The notes under the pieces are model-generated. The model saw nothing but the letters and a program-made list of their open reading frames with translations, did no database searches and had not been told where the DNA came from. The position numbers were made by a program, and so were the translations under genes. A stretch of DNA of 64,000 nucleotides from Cryptomeria japonica (Eukaryota > Streptophyta > Pinopsida > Cupressales > Cupressaceae), in assembly GCF_030272615.1 (NCBI RefSeq), contig NC_081407.1, positions 101,973,897 through 102,037,896 of the forward strand, given 5' to 3'. The first letter of the stretch is position 1. The number at the start of each line of letters is the position of its first letter. Shown piece after piece: positions 10,596 to 23,150 of this stretch.

Positions 10596-13191
10596 GAGAG
10601 CATTTATGTATGTTATTACATTATCATTTTGGACTGTGTCTTGGATGGCTCTTGTTAGTCGATATGTTGGACTTCATTGTACTTTGATACATGTATGTTT
10701 TTGTGAGATGATATGATATATGAGGAGACCCCATATTTTGTGATGATATGCATGTTGATGATATGTATGGATGTATGCAGGATGATAATCTGTGATTTAT
10801 GCTTAGATAAATGTTTGTTCTTACTATATGTATCTGTTGATGAGATTATTCCTATATGCATGTTATGTTTGATTTATATGATGTCTATATGCTTGGTTTT
10901 ATGAATGTGATGCTGACATGTGGATGCAGGTTGATATGCGTGGTTTTTTGGTGTAATGCCTTATGTATGTAATGCCATGATGATGATGTATGTATAATGA
11001 AATGATGCTAAATGATGATATAGATAGTACTTTTATATTTGATGTTTGATGAGATGATGAGATGATGATATGCAGTGATGTTTGATTATGATGAAATCTA
11101 ATGAAATGAATGATTTATTTAAATGCATCTAGATGGTTTTTAGATGAATGCAATATGCATAAACAAATGTATAGTACACATGTTGATGTGATGATATCTC
11201 AATGAATGTATGTGTAAAATGTATAAACCAAATGGTGAGACAAATGGTTTTTGTTATGATTCTAAATGTTGGTAAAATATGACTAAGTGAAATATTAATG
11301 TAATGATAATATAACTCATGGGTAATGAATAACTACACCTTAATGTAATTAAAAGGATAATGAATGCATTATAATGAATCCTAAATGAAACTAGACGTAA
11401 GATGGAATGAATAAGTATAAGAATATACTAGATGGATAGATGAATGCACTTTTATCTAATGGATAGATAAAAGAATGTATGCAACTTAAGGAAATCTAAA
11501 CAAATGCATGGCAATCAAATGTAAATGATGATGAATGATGAGTTTAAAATGATTACTAAAATGAATACATAATAATGGCTTAATAATGATAACATGTAAT
11601 GATGAGGAATGTATACAAATGCATGTAAATGTCATGAGTTTGCAATGATGAAATGATGTAATGATACTAATGCAAGTACATGATAATGATCTAGGTGTAT
11701 TTAAATGCAACTAGATGATAGCAAATGTACTTGAATGAATATTTAAGAATGAAGTTAATAAAGCCTATATGCAAGCATATGATAGTGAACTAGGTGTATT
11801 TAAATACAACTAAATGATATGAAATGATGATGTGTTCATGATAGATGAATGCAAGGTTGTTTAGACTTTGCATGATGCACTGATGATGTATCAGAGAACT
11901 CTGTCATGATTGTATCCAAGGCAAATTCATTTTTCAGATAATTTCTCATATTTATCTTGTTCACACTTGCATACAAAACCATGAATATGAATAATGAATG
12001 ATCAAATGGATGGGCGATATGCAACGGAATGAAATATAAACAGATGAGATGGAATGATGATCCATAGTGCTTTATTTTCATCATTGAGCATGGTAGTATC
12101 AATCTTGGATGAGGTAGCAGGAACCAAGGATGGAGCATTGTACCTGCAAACAAACAGCATAAATAAAGAATAAAGAATATGGACCCTCCATAATGGTTCA
12201 TGCTCATATGGTGAAGGTATACGTTGTAGTCAGCAAGCCATAGTGATCTATGATTGTATTTTGCATATGATCATGTAGCTTAGTGAACTTCCCACGTAGA
12301 CACCATTAGTACATGCCCAAGAACTTCATTGGAATAATTCGTAGAAGATACACAAACAATGCTTAGGAACCATCCCGGCCACTTTAATCACTTGTGGATA
12401 TCGCGGAGTAGCATAGAAACCTAATATAAATGACAAATAACCTACAAATCAACCAAGTACTTGATAGCTTAAACAAAATTTTCTTGTCAAAGAAAATGTC
12501 ATCTTGTCTTTGTTTTGGTAATGAAGGATGCATCTTTGTTAAAACAGAGTGCATGTTGATGTTGATTATTTGGTTGGTTTGATAAGTGATCATCATTTGA
12601 GTAACTCAAAATGTTTTCTTGGTGTCTATTTTTGATTGCGTATGTACAATGTGTTGCCATGTTTTTGGTTAATTTTTTGATGTTTTATGATGTTTTTGGA
12701 TTTTTGAGTGTTTTCAAATGTTTTTGGTATTTGGTGATTGTTTTTGAATGTTTTTTGGAATTTTGTGAGAGTTCTGAATGAAGAAATCTATGAATCACCA
12801 GTAATGCATAATCCACTTCCATCAATAGGTTAAGAGTATTGCCCCCAGTTTAGACATGACTATGAAAAAGCAGGATGCAAGACACATGAAGTACTATCCT
12901 TGATTGCAGATCAATAACAAACCATGGTTTTGACTGGTCGATGAGTGGATGTAATGAATGTGATTGCAACAAGTCTGAAAGACAATGGAGCCATAGCCTT
13001 TACGACTGGCACCTGCTTGCCAGGTTTTCACCATTGTACTTACCCAAGGTGCCACTGGAGTGGTTGTTCACCGTTTGGATGCATGAATTTTTCTTTACTA
13101 TTTTTTTTTTTTAAAAAATTTCTTCAAGACATTTATCTGAATGTTTTTGGTGTTGTTCTGATATGTGTTGGAGCCTGATGCTCTATACAGC
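10596..13191. other. Spacer between PMD gene and pol; ATGA-rich low complexity
   Basis: No coding sequence is recognised. About 10630-11860 is strongly biased to ATGATG/AATGAATG/TGATGA words, giving an irregular microsatellite-like texture. 12600-12790 is a GTTTTTGG-rich stretch on plus. Short open frames here (e.g. 11836-12207 minus) are not supported by any family features. Confidence 0.6.
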
Positions 13192-14479
13192 TTATGTATA
13201 AAACCGTTTGAGGTGCATGCTATTGATCAGATCTGATAGCGGTTCTCCTTCTGAAGTAGCCAACTAATATGCCCCAGACCCAAATATAGTCGTGATAACA
13301 TATGGACCCAACCAGTTAGATTCAAACTTTCCCTGATGTTCTCTATTTGGTTGGTTACAAGGATTTTCTCTAAGAACAAGATCACCTACCTCAAATGTAT
13401 GAGGCCTAACCCAATGATTATAGCTTCTACTCATGCACTGCTGATAGGCTTTGAGGTGATTGTATGCAGCTTCTCGCTTTTCATCAAATAGTTCCAAGTA
13501 TTGAAGACGTGATACTATGTATGCTTCATCATCTATGAGATTATGCAAGGAAACTCATAGAGATGGTATCTTGACCTCAATAGGTAGGATGGCTTCTATG
13601 CCATAGACCAATGAGTAGGGAGTTTCGCCTGTAGGGGTTCGAATGCTAGTTTGATACACCCATAGTGCTGGATTTAATTGAACATGCCACTCACGGTCAA
13701 CATCATTGATTGTCTTCTTGAGGATTCTCAATATTTTTTTGTTTGATGCTTTAGCCTGACCATTGCCTTGTGGGTAATAGGGAGTGGAAAAGCGGGGTTG
13801 GATGTGAAACTTCTCACAAAGTTCACGGACATCTTGATTTTTGAAGGGAAGTCTATTATCTATGATGGACATGGGTACACCATACTGGCAGATGATATAA
13901 TTAAGGATGAATGAGGCGATCTGCTTGCCGGTGACTTGGGTAAGTGGAACAACTTTGATCCACTTTGTAAAATACTCAATAGCGATAATGATGAACTTAT
14001 GGTCGTTGGATGAGGATGGATGGATCTTACCCACAAGGTCAAGGCCCCATTGAAAAAAGGGCCATGGTGTTGTGATTGGTTGTAATTCTTGTGCTGGTGC
14101 ATGTATCAGGTCTCCATGAACTTGGCATTTTTTTCCATTTTCAGACAAAATCGTAGGAGTCTTTTTCCATGGATGGCCAATAGTATCCAGCACGCATGAT
14201 CTTCTTTGTTAGTGAAGGACCGCTTGAGTGAGTCCCACAAATTCCTTCATGGACCTCTTCCAAGGCCTTTGTTGTCTCGTCATGTTCCAAACATTGAAGG
14301 AGAGTACCATCAAGACTACGTCGGTATAGGGTTTTGACAATGATGGTGTATCGAGCAGTTTGGCAAATGAAGATTTTACGTTGGTTATTCGATTGGTTAG
14401 GAGGAAGAGTGTGGGTGCATAGATAGGTGTAAAACTCACCATACCATGGGGATTCAAAACCAACAAGGTGACATATCAT
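13192..14479 (-). pseudogene. Integrase of the Tat element
   Basis: Read on minus from 14479: an H2C2 zinc-binding region (VHEGICGTHSSGPSLTKK), then the rve catalytic core (QWGLDLVGKIHPSSSND... ASFILNYIICQYGVP). The C-terminal region has FEVGDLVLRE and GKFESNWLGPYVIT, and pol ends with SMHLKRFYT and a TAA at 13192. The core D-D-E positions are D in GLDLVG, D in IIDNR, and the usual E in GQAEASNK, which is K here (GQAKASNK). The catalytic glutamate is therefore lost. One frameshift lies between 14141 and 14193 and there are stops near 13550. No chromodomain is seen after the core. Confidence 0.88.
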
Positions 14480-14596
14480 CTTAGTTTTAGGGATATCATA
14501 AGTTGGAATCCAAAGTTGTTCTACAAAGAACTCATAGCGTGTTGAATTCTATGGAAGATCTAGGAGAGATGCAATGGTAGCCATAGCATCAGTAAC

Positions 14597-15028
14597 TCAA
14601 TTCTGATCTCTAGGTATTTTCTCAAAGGTGATAGTAGTAAATGATGCCTTTAATTTATCCACCATTTGCTTGTATGGCATGAGTTTACTATCCTTGGTCT
14701 GATATTCATCTGTTGCTTGTCGAATGACTAGTTGGGAGTCACCATATACTTGTAGTTCTTTTAACTTCCATTGTACAACCAATCGGAGTCCTGTGATCAA
14801 GGCCTCATACTCAGCCATGTTATTAGTGCATGAAAAAGTTAGCCTATAAGATTTTGGGATGCTATCACCTTGAGGTGTAATAAACAAAATGCCTACCCCT
14901 GAGCCATGCCTAGTATATGAACCATCAAAGTATAGTTTCCATGGTTGTGTTGCTATGATCATGAATATCTCCTCATCCGAAAAATTGGAAATGAGAGGAT
15001 GATCGCCTATGAGTGGTGCATCGACCAA
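14597..15028 (-). pseudogene. Second RNase H (archaeal-type, aRNH) of the Tat element
   Basis: Immediately after the conventional RNase H comes a separate domain. It has KLYFDGSYTRHGSGVG (first Asp), NNMAEYEALITGL (Glu), then VYGDSQLVIRQA (second Asp) in correct spacing for an RNase HI fold. Plant Tat elements are known to have captured such an extra RNase H. The stop separating it from the preceding domain is one TAG at 15029-15031, consistent with a CAG glutamine codon mutated by C to T. The frame is otherwise unchanged. Confidence 0.85.
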
Positions 15029-16500
15029 CTAATCTACAATAACTTGGCCCTTGATAGCCTTACGGTCCACATATTCGATGTCAAACTCACTCAGAATCAT
15101 CACCCATTTGGCCAGACGACCTGTCAATGCTACTTTGCTAAGTAAGTACTTCAGTGGATCAATCTTAGCAATGAGTTGTACTTTATGTGTTAACAGGTAG
15201 TGCCTTAGCATAGTGGCTATCAAGATTACTGCTAGGCAAGCTCGCTCAATAGGTGTGTAATTGAGTTCATAGCCAACTAGTGTGCGAGAGATGTAGTAAA
15301 CAACACACTCTTTCCCTTCTGCATTATGTTGTGCCAGTAGTATGCCCAATGCTATATTTGTTGCTGAAATATAGAGTAAGAGTGGTCTACTTGGATCTGG
15401 TGGGATCAACAATGGTGTATTCATGAGATAATCGTTAAGCATCTGGAATGCTTGTTGGCATCTATCATCCCATTAAAAGCGATTTTTTTTGTGTAACAGG
15501 TGTGTAAAGGGGTGACACTTATCTGCTAGTTGTGCAATTGATCTTTGGATGGATTGTAGTCACCCTTGTAGTGTCCTTAGTTGACTGATGTTCCTTGGAG
15601 GTGGCATGTCCATGATTGCCTTGACTTTTGTTGGGTCGACCTCTATGCCTTTGTTTGAGACAATGTATCCTAGAAGTTTCCCTGAGGTTACAGTAAAGAC
15701 ACATTTCTTTGGGTTGAGTCAAACATGATACTGTTCTATTTGATCAAAGATTTTATCTAAGATTTCTAGATGACCTTCTCGTGTTAAGGATTTTGCCAAT
15801 AAATCATCAACATAATCCTCCATGATGGTGTGCATCATATCATGAAATATGGTGGTCATTTCTCTTTGATAGGTTGCTCCTACATTCTTTAGACCAAAAG
15901 GCATTACATTCTAGTAGTATGTTCCCCATGGACATGTGAAGGCCATTTTATGTTGATCCTCTGGTGCGATCTTTATCTGATTGTACCCTAAAAAGCCATC
16001 CATGAGAGAAAGCATGGCATGTCTTGCTGTTAGATCGACGATCATGTCAATGTTTGGTAGGGGGAAATCATCCTTAGGACATGCCTTGTTTAGATCTCTA
16101 AAGTCAGTATAGATAGGGATGCCCCCATTTGGTTTACCAATAGGTACAATGTTGGATATCCAATCTGCATAATCAATTGGTCTAATAGAACCAATATCCA
16201 GGATTTTCTTAAGTTCTTCTTTGACTAGTACCGCAATTTGATGGTGCATCTTGTGAAGCTTCTGTTTGACAGGCTTAGCTCCTTCTGCTACGGTGAGGTG
16301 ATGCATGACTAAATTAGGATCAAGACTAGGCATGTTTGCATATGACCATGCAAAGTTGATCTAACGCTTCTGGAAGAACTCTACAAACTTAGGTTGTTCC
16401 TCTGGAGTAAAAAGAGATGCCAGATGTATGTGATGAGGAGTCTCAAGAGTTCCCACATTGAATTCTTTTGTTTCCTTAATGAGGATTGTTGATCATTCCT
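15029..16500 (-). pseudogene. Reverse transcriptase and RNase H of the Tat element
   Basis: On minus: an upstream region with GSIRPIDYADWISNIVPI, then IYTDFRDLNKACPKDDFPLP, LMDGFLGYNQIKIAPEDQHK (first catalytic Asp), TCPWGTYY, a TAG, and MPFGLKNVGATYQREM. MEDYVDDLLAKS holds the YVDD box, then a TGA precedes LNPKKC (a CGA arginine codon by family comparison). The connection/RNase H part is at 15029-15442 (LLLYISATNIALGILLAQHN... YYISRTLVGYELNYTPIE). All pieces from 17839 down to about 14141 remain in one frame, interrupted by stops only. Confidence 0.9.
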
Positions 16501-17497
16501 ACTTTGTACTAGAGGGGAGAATGTCAAACCTTTCATCTTTAGGTGCCTCAGAGAGGTTTTCACCATTGGATATGCTCTTTCTTTTTACTTTTTTGGGATC
16601 CATCAGTGCTACAGTGTGGTTTTCACTAGAAGATCCATGTTTTATCATTATATTTTTGCTGTTGAAAGGTTTGGCATCCACCCCAAAGTATGTTGCGCTA
16701 TTTAGTTCAATGGCAAATCTAGCTTTGTGATCCCCGCTTGGTATGTTATCCCTTAGCTCCAAAAATTCAATGATTGCCTCATCATTTTGGAATTGGTCAA
16801 GGCATGGGGTATTAGATTGGTTCCATTTGATGAGTTCAAGATGTTTAATAGGCATTATCTCATCAATCAGGTTAAGTTCGTAAGATGTGTCAGTGAGGGT
16901 TAAGACGTTATGGTGAAGGTCATTGATGGTACTCTCCCTGTCCGAATTGGGCATAGGATGTGATGTAGGGTCTGTGGAAGATGTTTCCAGTTCAGGAATG
17001 CAAGAGGTCTTTATCTATGCTTCTTCGTAAATAGGGATTTCCTTGTGAGGTGGAGGTAGGGATGCGTCTTCCTCATCTGAAGTATTAAGTTGTATGGAAT
17101 AAAATTCCCACTCATGCGAGTTGGTCTCTGAGTCACTTTCCAATATCTGATTGCTATACCATACCAGGATATCCTTTGAGTTAAACATTGCTAGTGTGAC
17201 CGGGTGATGGACCTTTGTAGATGAAATGATTGGTGCTACAGGAAGGATTATTGGGATTAGTGAATCCGATACTGGGAGTATCGATAGTGTTGAATTTGCT
17301 TCTCCTAATGGAATTGTCAGCATTGTCGATACCGTTGGGGGTTTTGATACTGCTAATGGTGTTGTTGAGGTGGTTGTTGTTGTTGATGGAGTAGTTGGTT
17401 TGATTGGTGGGATGATTGGTGTTGTGGATGGTATTGCTAGGATTCTTAGCCTTATTGGGGTAGTCAATGTAGTGCTTAGTGCTACTGATATAATCAA
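16501..17497 (-). pseudogene. Pol linker: Pro/Thr-rich and acidic region between protease and RT
   Basis: 17015-17497 encodes a low-complexity region of Thr, Pro, Ile and Ser (e.g. TTPSTTTTTSTTPLAVS), followed by an acidic part (NTSDEEDASLPPP). 16499-16954 encodes a charged sequence with no family that I recognise (begins MPNSDRESTINDLHHNVLTL). The position between protease and RT matches the variable spacer of Tat-like pol. The remnant at 1300-2211 has an equivalent Pro-rich spacer. Confidence 0.6.
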
Positions 17498-17617
17498 AGG
17501 TGGCCTCTTTATGTTTGTAGTAGGCTGATATATAGGTTTGTTGAGTTTCCCTTTGAATCTGAGTTTAGGAAGAATCTCCTTTTGAAAGCCTAATCCAGTG
17601 TTATCTTTAGGCTTTAA

Positions 17618-17839
17618 TTATGGTTGTAGTAGTTCATGTCGTCCTTGATTGCAAGGTCCCAAAGCACTCTGACCATCATAACCCATTCTTTGCATAATGA
17701 GAAGGCCTTTTCCATATTGTTTTGTGGGAAGCTTAAGTTGTGGGATGTCTGTGGTGATGGGGTCTTTATAGATCCATTCTACTAAGTCCTCATCTCTGGT
17801 CTCTTCTGCTTGACTCTTTCCAAGGATAAAAGGCATCAA
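17618..17839 (-). pseudogene. G-patch-like motif in Tat pol
   Basis: On minus the sequence KQYGKGLLIMQRMGYDGQSALG then NQGRHELLQP fits the G-patch pattern (Gly..hydrophobic..Met-Gly-Tyr..Gly..Leu-Gly..Gly). It lies between protease and RT, in the same frame as RT but not the same frame as protease, so there is either a frameshift or a splice/recoding site between 18034 and 17839. G-patches at this place are known in betaretroviral proteases and in several plant gypsy polyproteins, where they may bind RNA. Function here is inferred. Confidence 0.6.
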
Positions 17840-18033
17840 AGTGCATGCGGGTTTGACCAGTGGTGTTTGAAGTAACCTTTGTGGTTTACCATGAGTTCTA
17901 GGAGAAGTGGGAATTTATCCAACACAAAAGAGTTGGCTTAGATTGTACTCCCCAGGACCTTCCTCTACCATTTTCATTTTTAGCTTCTCTTTCTTGGGTA
18001 TAGTGGTGTTTGAACTGGAAAGAGAGGTTGGAC

Positions 18034-18453
18034 TTACATAGGACATGGATGGATAACTTCTCTATTGTTGGGAATGGTAATCTTTGGCTGATGGTTGATA
18101 TTGTTACAATATGCAAATGGATTTGCATCACCCAGGATTGTAATTTCTACACCGTTATTCGGGAACTTGATACACTGGTGATAGGTGGATGGAATGGCTT
18201 GCATGGTGTGTATCCAAGGTCTTCCTAACAATAAATTATACGATAGAGGATGGTCCAGAACTTGACATATGATGTGTTTTACCATTGGGCCTATGTGGAT
18301 TGGTAACACAACCGCTCCTTTTGAAGAACGCTCTGCATCATCATAAGCTTTTATTGTTATCTTTTTGCGGGGATCCTTTGATTCAATTGCATATCCCAAT
18401 GTTGTGACCAGTTGTAGTGTATAGATATTTAGGCCTGCTCCATTATCAATCAA
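18034..18453 (-). pseudogene. Aspartic protease of the Tat element
   Basis: Starts MIDNGAGLNIYTLQLVTTLG, where D-N-G replaces the usual D-S/T-G catalytic motif. Later blocks are VLPIHIGPMVKH and the conserved YNLLLGRPWIHTMQAIPSTY with HQCIKFPNNG, typical of plant Tat/Athila-type proteases. It is preceded by a spacer (18538-18873, NLVEQLDKMLALISILELL) found between gag and protease in these elements. Frame 0 is shared with gag from 19917 to 18034, with stops only. Confidence 0.82.
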
Positions 18454-18899
18454 GACTTGCTTGATCTAGTGTTGGTTGATGAATCCTTCAATATGGAGTG
18501 AGGCGTTATGAGGTTGTTGGAAGGATGTATTATCACTTTACAAGAAAGTGAGACATGCCAATGATCTTAGACTACCAACCATAGCTTGGAATTGATTTGT
18601 GTTGAGGTTGGTAGGGACTGATGCCTCTTGGAGAGCTTGATCCAAGACTATTTTATGAGATGGCGATAAGCTCAACAACTCTAAAATGGATATAAGTGCA
18701 AGCATTTTATCTAATTGTTCCACAAGGTTGTACTGCTTTGGTATGAAGGTGGTGCCTTGTGGAGCCGGTTTGATAGTGATCTTTCTACAATGTGTAACAA
18801 CATTGCAAGTAGCGCTTGGGTTTTTGATGGTAATGGTTGCAATTTTTTCATCGGCATCATATAGGTGATTCACAATGTAATTATAAGCAGCTCACGTAT

Positions 18900-20513
18900 A
18901 ATCATTGGTATCTATGTTTCATTCTGACATGGAGGCACCCCTTTGATCTTGTGATGGAAGTGGATTTTTAAACATAAGATGATCATTATTTGTGGTTTTT
19001 GGATCATGTCCTTCAATTTCAATCTCACCTCGGTCAATAAGATCCTAAACAAGATCTTTCAATCTATGACAATTGCTTGTTTTATGCCCTTTCCCTTGAT
19101 GAAATTTGCAATGTTCATTATCCCTCCACCATGGAGGTTTGACCCGAGGTTCATAATTTGATGTTTTGGGTAAGGTCACTAGATTTGATGAGACCAATTG
19201 ACGTAACACCGTTTCAATAGGTTCCCCTAAGAGAGTGTATGTCCGTTTTGGTTTATAATTCTGCTGTCTTTGCCTTGGTTCTTCTTGCTGAACATTGCAT
19301 CCTTGATTTGGTGGGGGAGGAACCATGTTGGTCTTAGGTGGGGGGTTTCCCCGTAAACCAGACCATAGTTTGTGCACTCTTGATAGTCCTTGCATCTACA
19401 ACCCCATCATTAGGTTGATAGTATGTCTGTTTTTGTTTTTATTCCAGAAATTAGGTTTATCATTATTGAAGCATGGGTGAGGAGCATCTTTTGGTTCATT
19501 GTAGATTTTGATGAGCCCCTTTTTGATGAGGGCCCTTTCACATTTTCAACCCTTGGTGATCATGTCATTGAAGGACTCTATGCCTTTCATGTCTAGGTGG
19601 AATTCCATTTCTTCATTCAAGTTGGAAATAAATATTTCCACTAGTTCTTGTTCAGGTAACTGAAGAGAATGCCTGCTAGACATTTGATGCCATCGTTGCA
19701 GGAAAATTGAAAATAGCTCTCCTAGTTTGTGCTTAGTGTTACACACATCGGCCATGGTAATATCATGTTCAATGTTATGTGAGTAATGTGAAAGGAATTT
19801 ATGGATCAGTTCTTCGAACGTCTTAGTGCTACCTGTGAGTCGAAAAAACCATTGCGTGGTTGTCCCTGCCAAACTCTGAGGAAAGAGACGCATTAGGTAT
19901 GTGTCTTCATATGCCACTTCTAGGCAAGCAAAGTGAAATTCTATAACATGATCACGAGGGTCTCCTTTTCCTCTATACTTTTTGAACTTAGGTGTTTCAA
20001 ACCCTCATGGAAAAGTTGGCATATGTAGATTCCTATCAAAGGGATAGGGACAAATATCGTTAAGTGAAAACTAGTTTGTTTTCACACCACTATGGAGTTG
20101 TTGGGCTAAATTCTTGACTTGTTGCCACAGCCTGTAAATATCATTTGGAGGAGGAGGAGGTGGGGGATTTCTTTGATGAAGGTTGTATCTAATGTGATCT
20201 CGACCTCTTTCATCCTCATTACGGCTTTGGTGTTCCGATGCTTGCCTTAGTTGTGCAATATCAAAATTAGGGGGGAGTTTACCTCCCTCTTGGGCAAGTC
20301 TTAAAAAATGAGAATCCGCATTTTTTCTGAGGATCTCATCAAAAATTCGATTGAAGAGAGGGTTGTGTTGTGCCCTTTCAATTGCTTTAGGAGTGGGAGT
20401 ACTAGGATTTCATCATTTGCGTTGCCTCCAAGAGCTTCTTGGAATTCATTGAGATTTTCCTCCTCTTCCTCTTCGAACTCAAGTTGTCTAGTCCTTGATC
20501 TGGTTTGAGCCAT
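18900..20513 (-). pseudogene. Gag of the Tat element
   Basis: Chosen start ATG at 20513 (MAQTRSRTRQLEFEEEEEEN). The longer frame from 20618 lacks conserved residues upstream. A frameshift near 20300 leads to a Pro-rich region (NPPPPPPPNDIYRLWQQV). Then the retrotransposon gag core follows: GKGDPRDHVIEF, ... FPQSLAGTTTQWFFRL, ... FLSHYSHNIEHDITMADVC, KLGELFSIFLQRWHQMS (19546-19917). A CX2H-type knuckle, CKFHQGKGHKTSNCHRLKD, lies near 19045-19110. The order and knuckle type fit the Tat clade. Stops at about 19545 and 19396 and other spots break the frame. Confidence 0.85.
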
Positions 20514-22586
20514 TTTGTTTGAAATTTTTTGTTTAAGTTTGATGAAAATGATGATGAGTTGATGACGAAATGAGACATAAAGGTTTGGTGAAGTGTTTAG
20601 CATATGGATCTCTAACACTAAAGGTAGATGTTACCAAAGTCCTATGAATTGCTTGTTGTGTTTGTTGACAATGTGTGATATGATAAGGTTTAGAGAGATC
20701 TGAGATGTCTTACAAACCAAGCCACCTAGTAATGAGAGGATGCACTCATATACTAGTTTTAACCTACATAAAAATGTCCCTTAGGATGAGTTTATCCTAG
20801 ATGTAGAGACACTAAAAAGTGATATGTTTTGTGTTTGATTCAAGCAATTACTAAAAAGAACTTAGGACAAAACCTCTTTATGTTTTGAGAGTTGGAATGG
20901 ATTGATGTGTGAATGTGAGAATGAATGAAATGTTTTAACTTCAATAAAAACTTTGTGTTACCTATGTAACGAATTATTCCTCTTCTCTTTTGGGAGCTGG
21001 TGGTTCTTCTCAAGCCATGTTGTATGTGATGCAAATGTTTGGAAAGAAGTCATGATTGATTTTGCCTCCTTTGTTTTTTATGATAGCTCAAAGCTCTATA
21101 TTGAGTAAAATCTCTGCGGTTTAAAGACTCTTGATCAAATTCATTAAATTTTCCTTGAAGATATAGATGCATGTGACGTAAGAAAGATTCTATGTGAGAA
21201 AAAGATTTGTCTATTGAGATAGAAGAATCTCCTTCTTTTGATGAAAGCCTTTGAGCTCAATGGTCTTCTCTTCAAATTGACATGTTGATGAATATTCCTC
21301 CTACTCAAAATGTGAAGAATGATCATATAGTTTGATACTTTGTTTTTGCACTTTGTTTTTGATCTTTGTTTGGTATTTGAAAATGTTTTTGTGTTGGATG
21401 GATACTTATTTTGGAATTGATTTTTTATTTTTCTTTGACAAGAAAACAAAGCAAACACACAAACACAAGAACGTTGCCTCAAAAGGCACAAATAAGTGTG
21501 GGTCTAAATTAACCCAATCTTTGCACTTTTTGACCTTTTACAAAATGTTTTTGAGTATGTTTTTCCAAAAAGCTTGAAGTCGGCTCAGTTTATCACTGGT
21601 CTTGACACAAAATGAAGACACTTCAAACACACTTTATCCCTAAGGTCAAATGGCCAATTGCGATAATTTCAGCCCACATCTTGATATTTTTTTAACTTTG
21701 GTACTACATACCTTATGAATCCTATTGTGGCAAGTAAGGATGTGATATACTAAGTCTTGCATGAGCATAACAAATAGATGATCCCAATGATGGGGGAGTC
21801 ACCACTTTTATCAAGCCACAAGTAGCCTTTCAAAAAGATATGTTTCTACTCAAGGAAATATGTATGGTGAGTATCTTGGGAGAAAAACCATTTATGCTCT
21901 TGCACTAAATTTATCACAAATATCCTCAATCAGTAGAATGGGTGGGCTACTACATAAAGGTGTTTAGTAATTTTTTATGTTTTTGGACATAAGTTCATTC
22001 TGCAGTGACTCACTTAAGAGCCTTGTAACTTGTGGTGGGTCCCATTTGTCCTTTCAGCAAGTTACATTGTAGGAACAACTATACCCAAGGCTACAATTTT
22101 TGCTCACACCTGATTTCTATAGCAGCTCGAAGGATTTACCGCACGAGGTCATTCCCAAGAGTGATGTGTCTCTTGGTAGGCCTATCTTAAAAAGATAAAA
22201 TTTTGAGTGTCACTAACACTTTTCTCTTGTACCTAGGACCACGAAAGCCAAGGGAGAGGATAGTGTGTGTTAGAAGTAGGACCACTCGACAAACTTTTTG
22301 CACAAGTGTGCCAAACACAAAAGACACTTGTTCTTTTTAACTTATCATTGCAATATGATCTAACTATTTGGAGATGTTGCTCCAACTATCATGGTGTTCC
22401 TTTTATCCTTTAAAGGCAATATGTTGAGTAAACTAGGAAAATGAAATCCTGGTTAACTGAATGAAAAGCATGTTTGCTTGAAGTAAATCGCTTTGAAAAA
22501 AAAAACAAGTTGATTGTTCTTTTTATTTTCCCAAAACAAAGTGTGGATTGTGGGTTTTAGCTTGAGTTGATGCAAGAAAATCAAAA

Positions 22587-22712
22587 TTTGAGTTCCCTGA
22601 CTTGCAAGAAAATCAAAGTTTGTTGTGAGTTTTAAAGCACCAAATAAAATTTGAGTTCCCTAACTTGCAAGAAAATCAAAGTTTGTTGTGAGTTTTAAAG
22701 CACCAAATGAAG
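22587..22712. repeat. 63-bp tandem duplication in Tat leader
   Basis: Two adjacent copies start TTTGAGTTCCCT(G/A)ACTTGCAA and continue through AAATCAAAGTTTGTTGTGAG to AAAGCACCAAAT. They are almost identical, so this is a recent local duplication. Confidence 0.85.
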
Positions 22713-22887
22713 TTTGAGTTGATTTTAACTTGCAATAAAAATAAAAGTGAATTTCTAAAATCTTAAGAAATAAAATGGGTTAGTTCAAATTTGCGCAAGA
22801 AACAAAAAGTCAGCAAAATCCACATACATGGTGGGCCTCTACAAGCCTAAAAAGTTTTGATTTTTTGGTTACAAGGAATTTTTTACA

Positions 22888-23150
22888 ATGCTCTGTTACA
22901 ATAGTGCTACTATGTGTGAGAACAGAAGCGCTATTTAACACAAAAGCGCAACAACAAGTACAAAAGTGCTAAACTAAATTATTACACAAAGAGCCAAAAG
23001 TGCTAATATTGGAACAAAAGCACTACTTAAGGATCAATAGTGCTATACTATAAACAAAAGTGCTAATTTTGGGAAAATAGCGCTATTGGGAAAACAATAG
23101 TGCTAAAATACCAAATTGCGATAGCGCTAAAGCGTGAACAAAATTAGCAC
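22888..23150. repeat. Degenerate AGCGCT-type repeat cluster, inverted relative to 8050-8360
   Basis: Words such as AATAGTGCTA, CAAAAGCGCTA, AATAGCGCTATTG and GATAGCGCTAAAG recur every 15-30 bases. On this strand they are the reverse complement of the TTTAGCGCTATTG words in the PMD intron at the other end of the same element. Confidence 0.75.
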
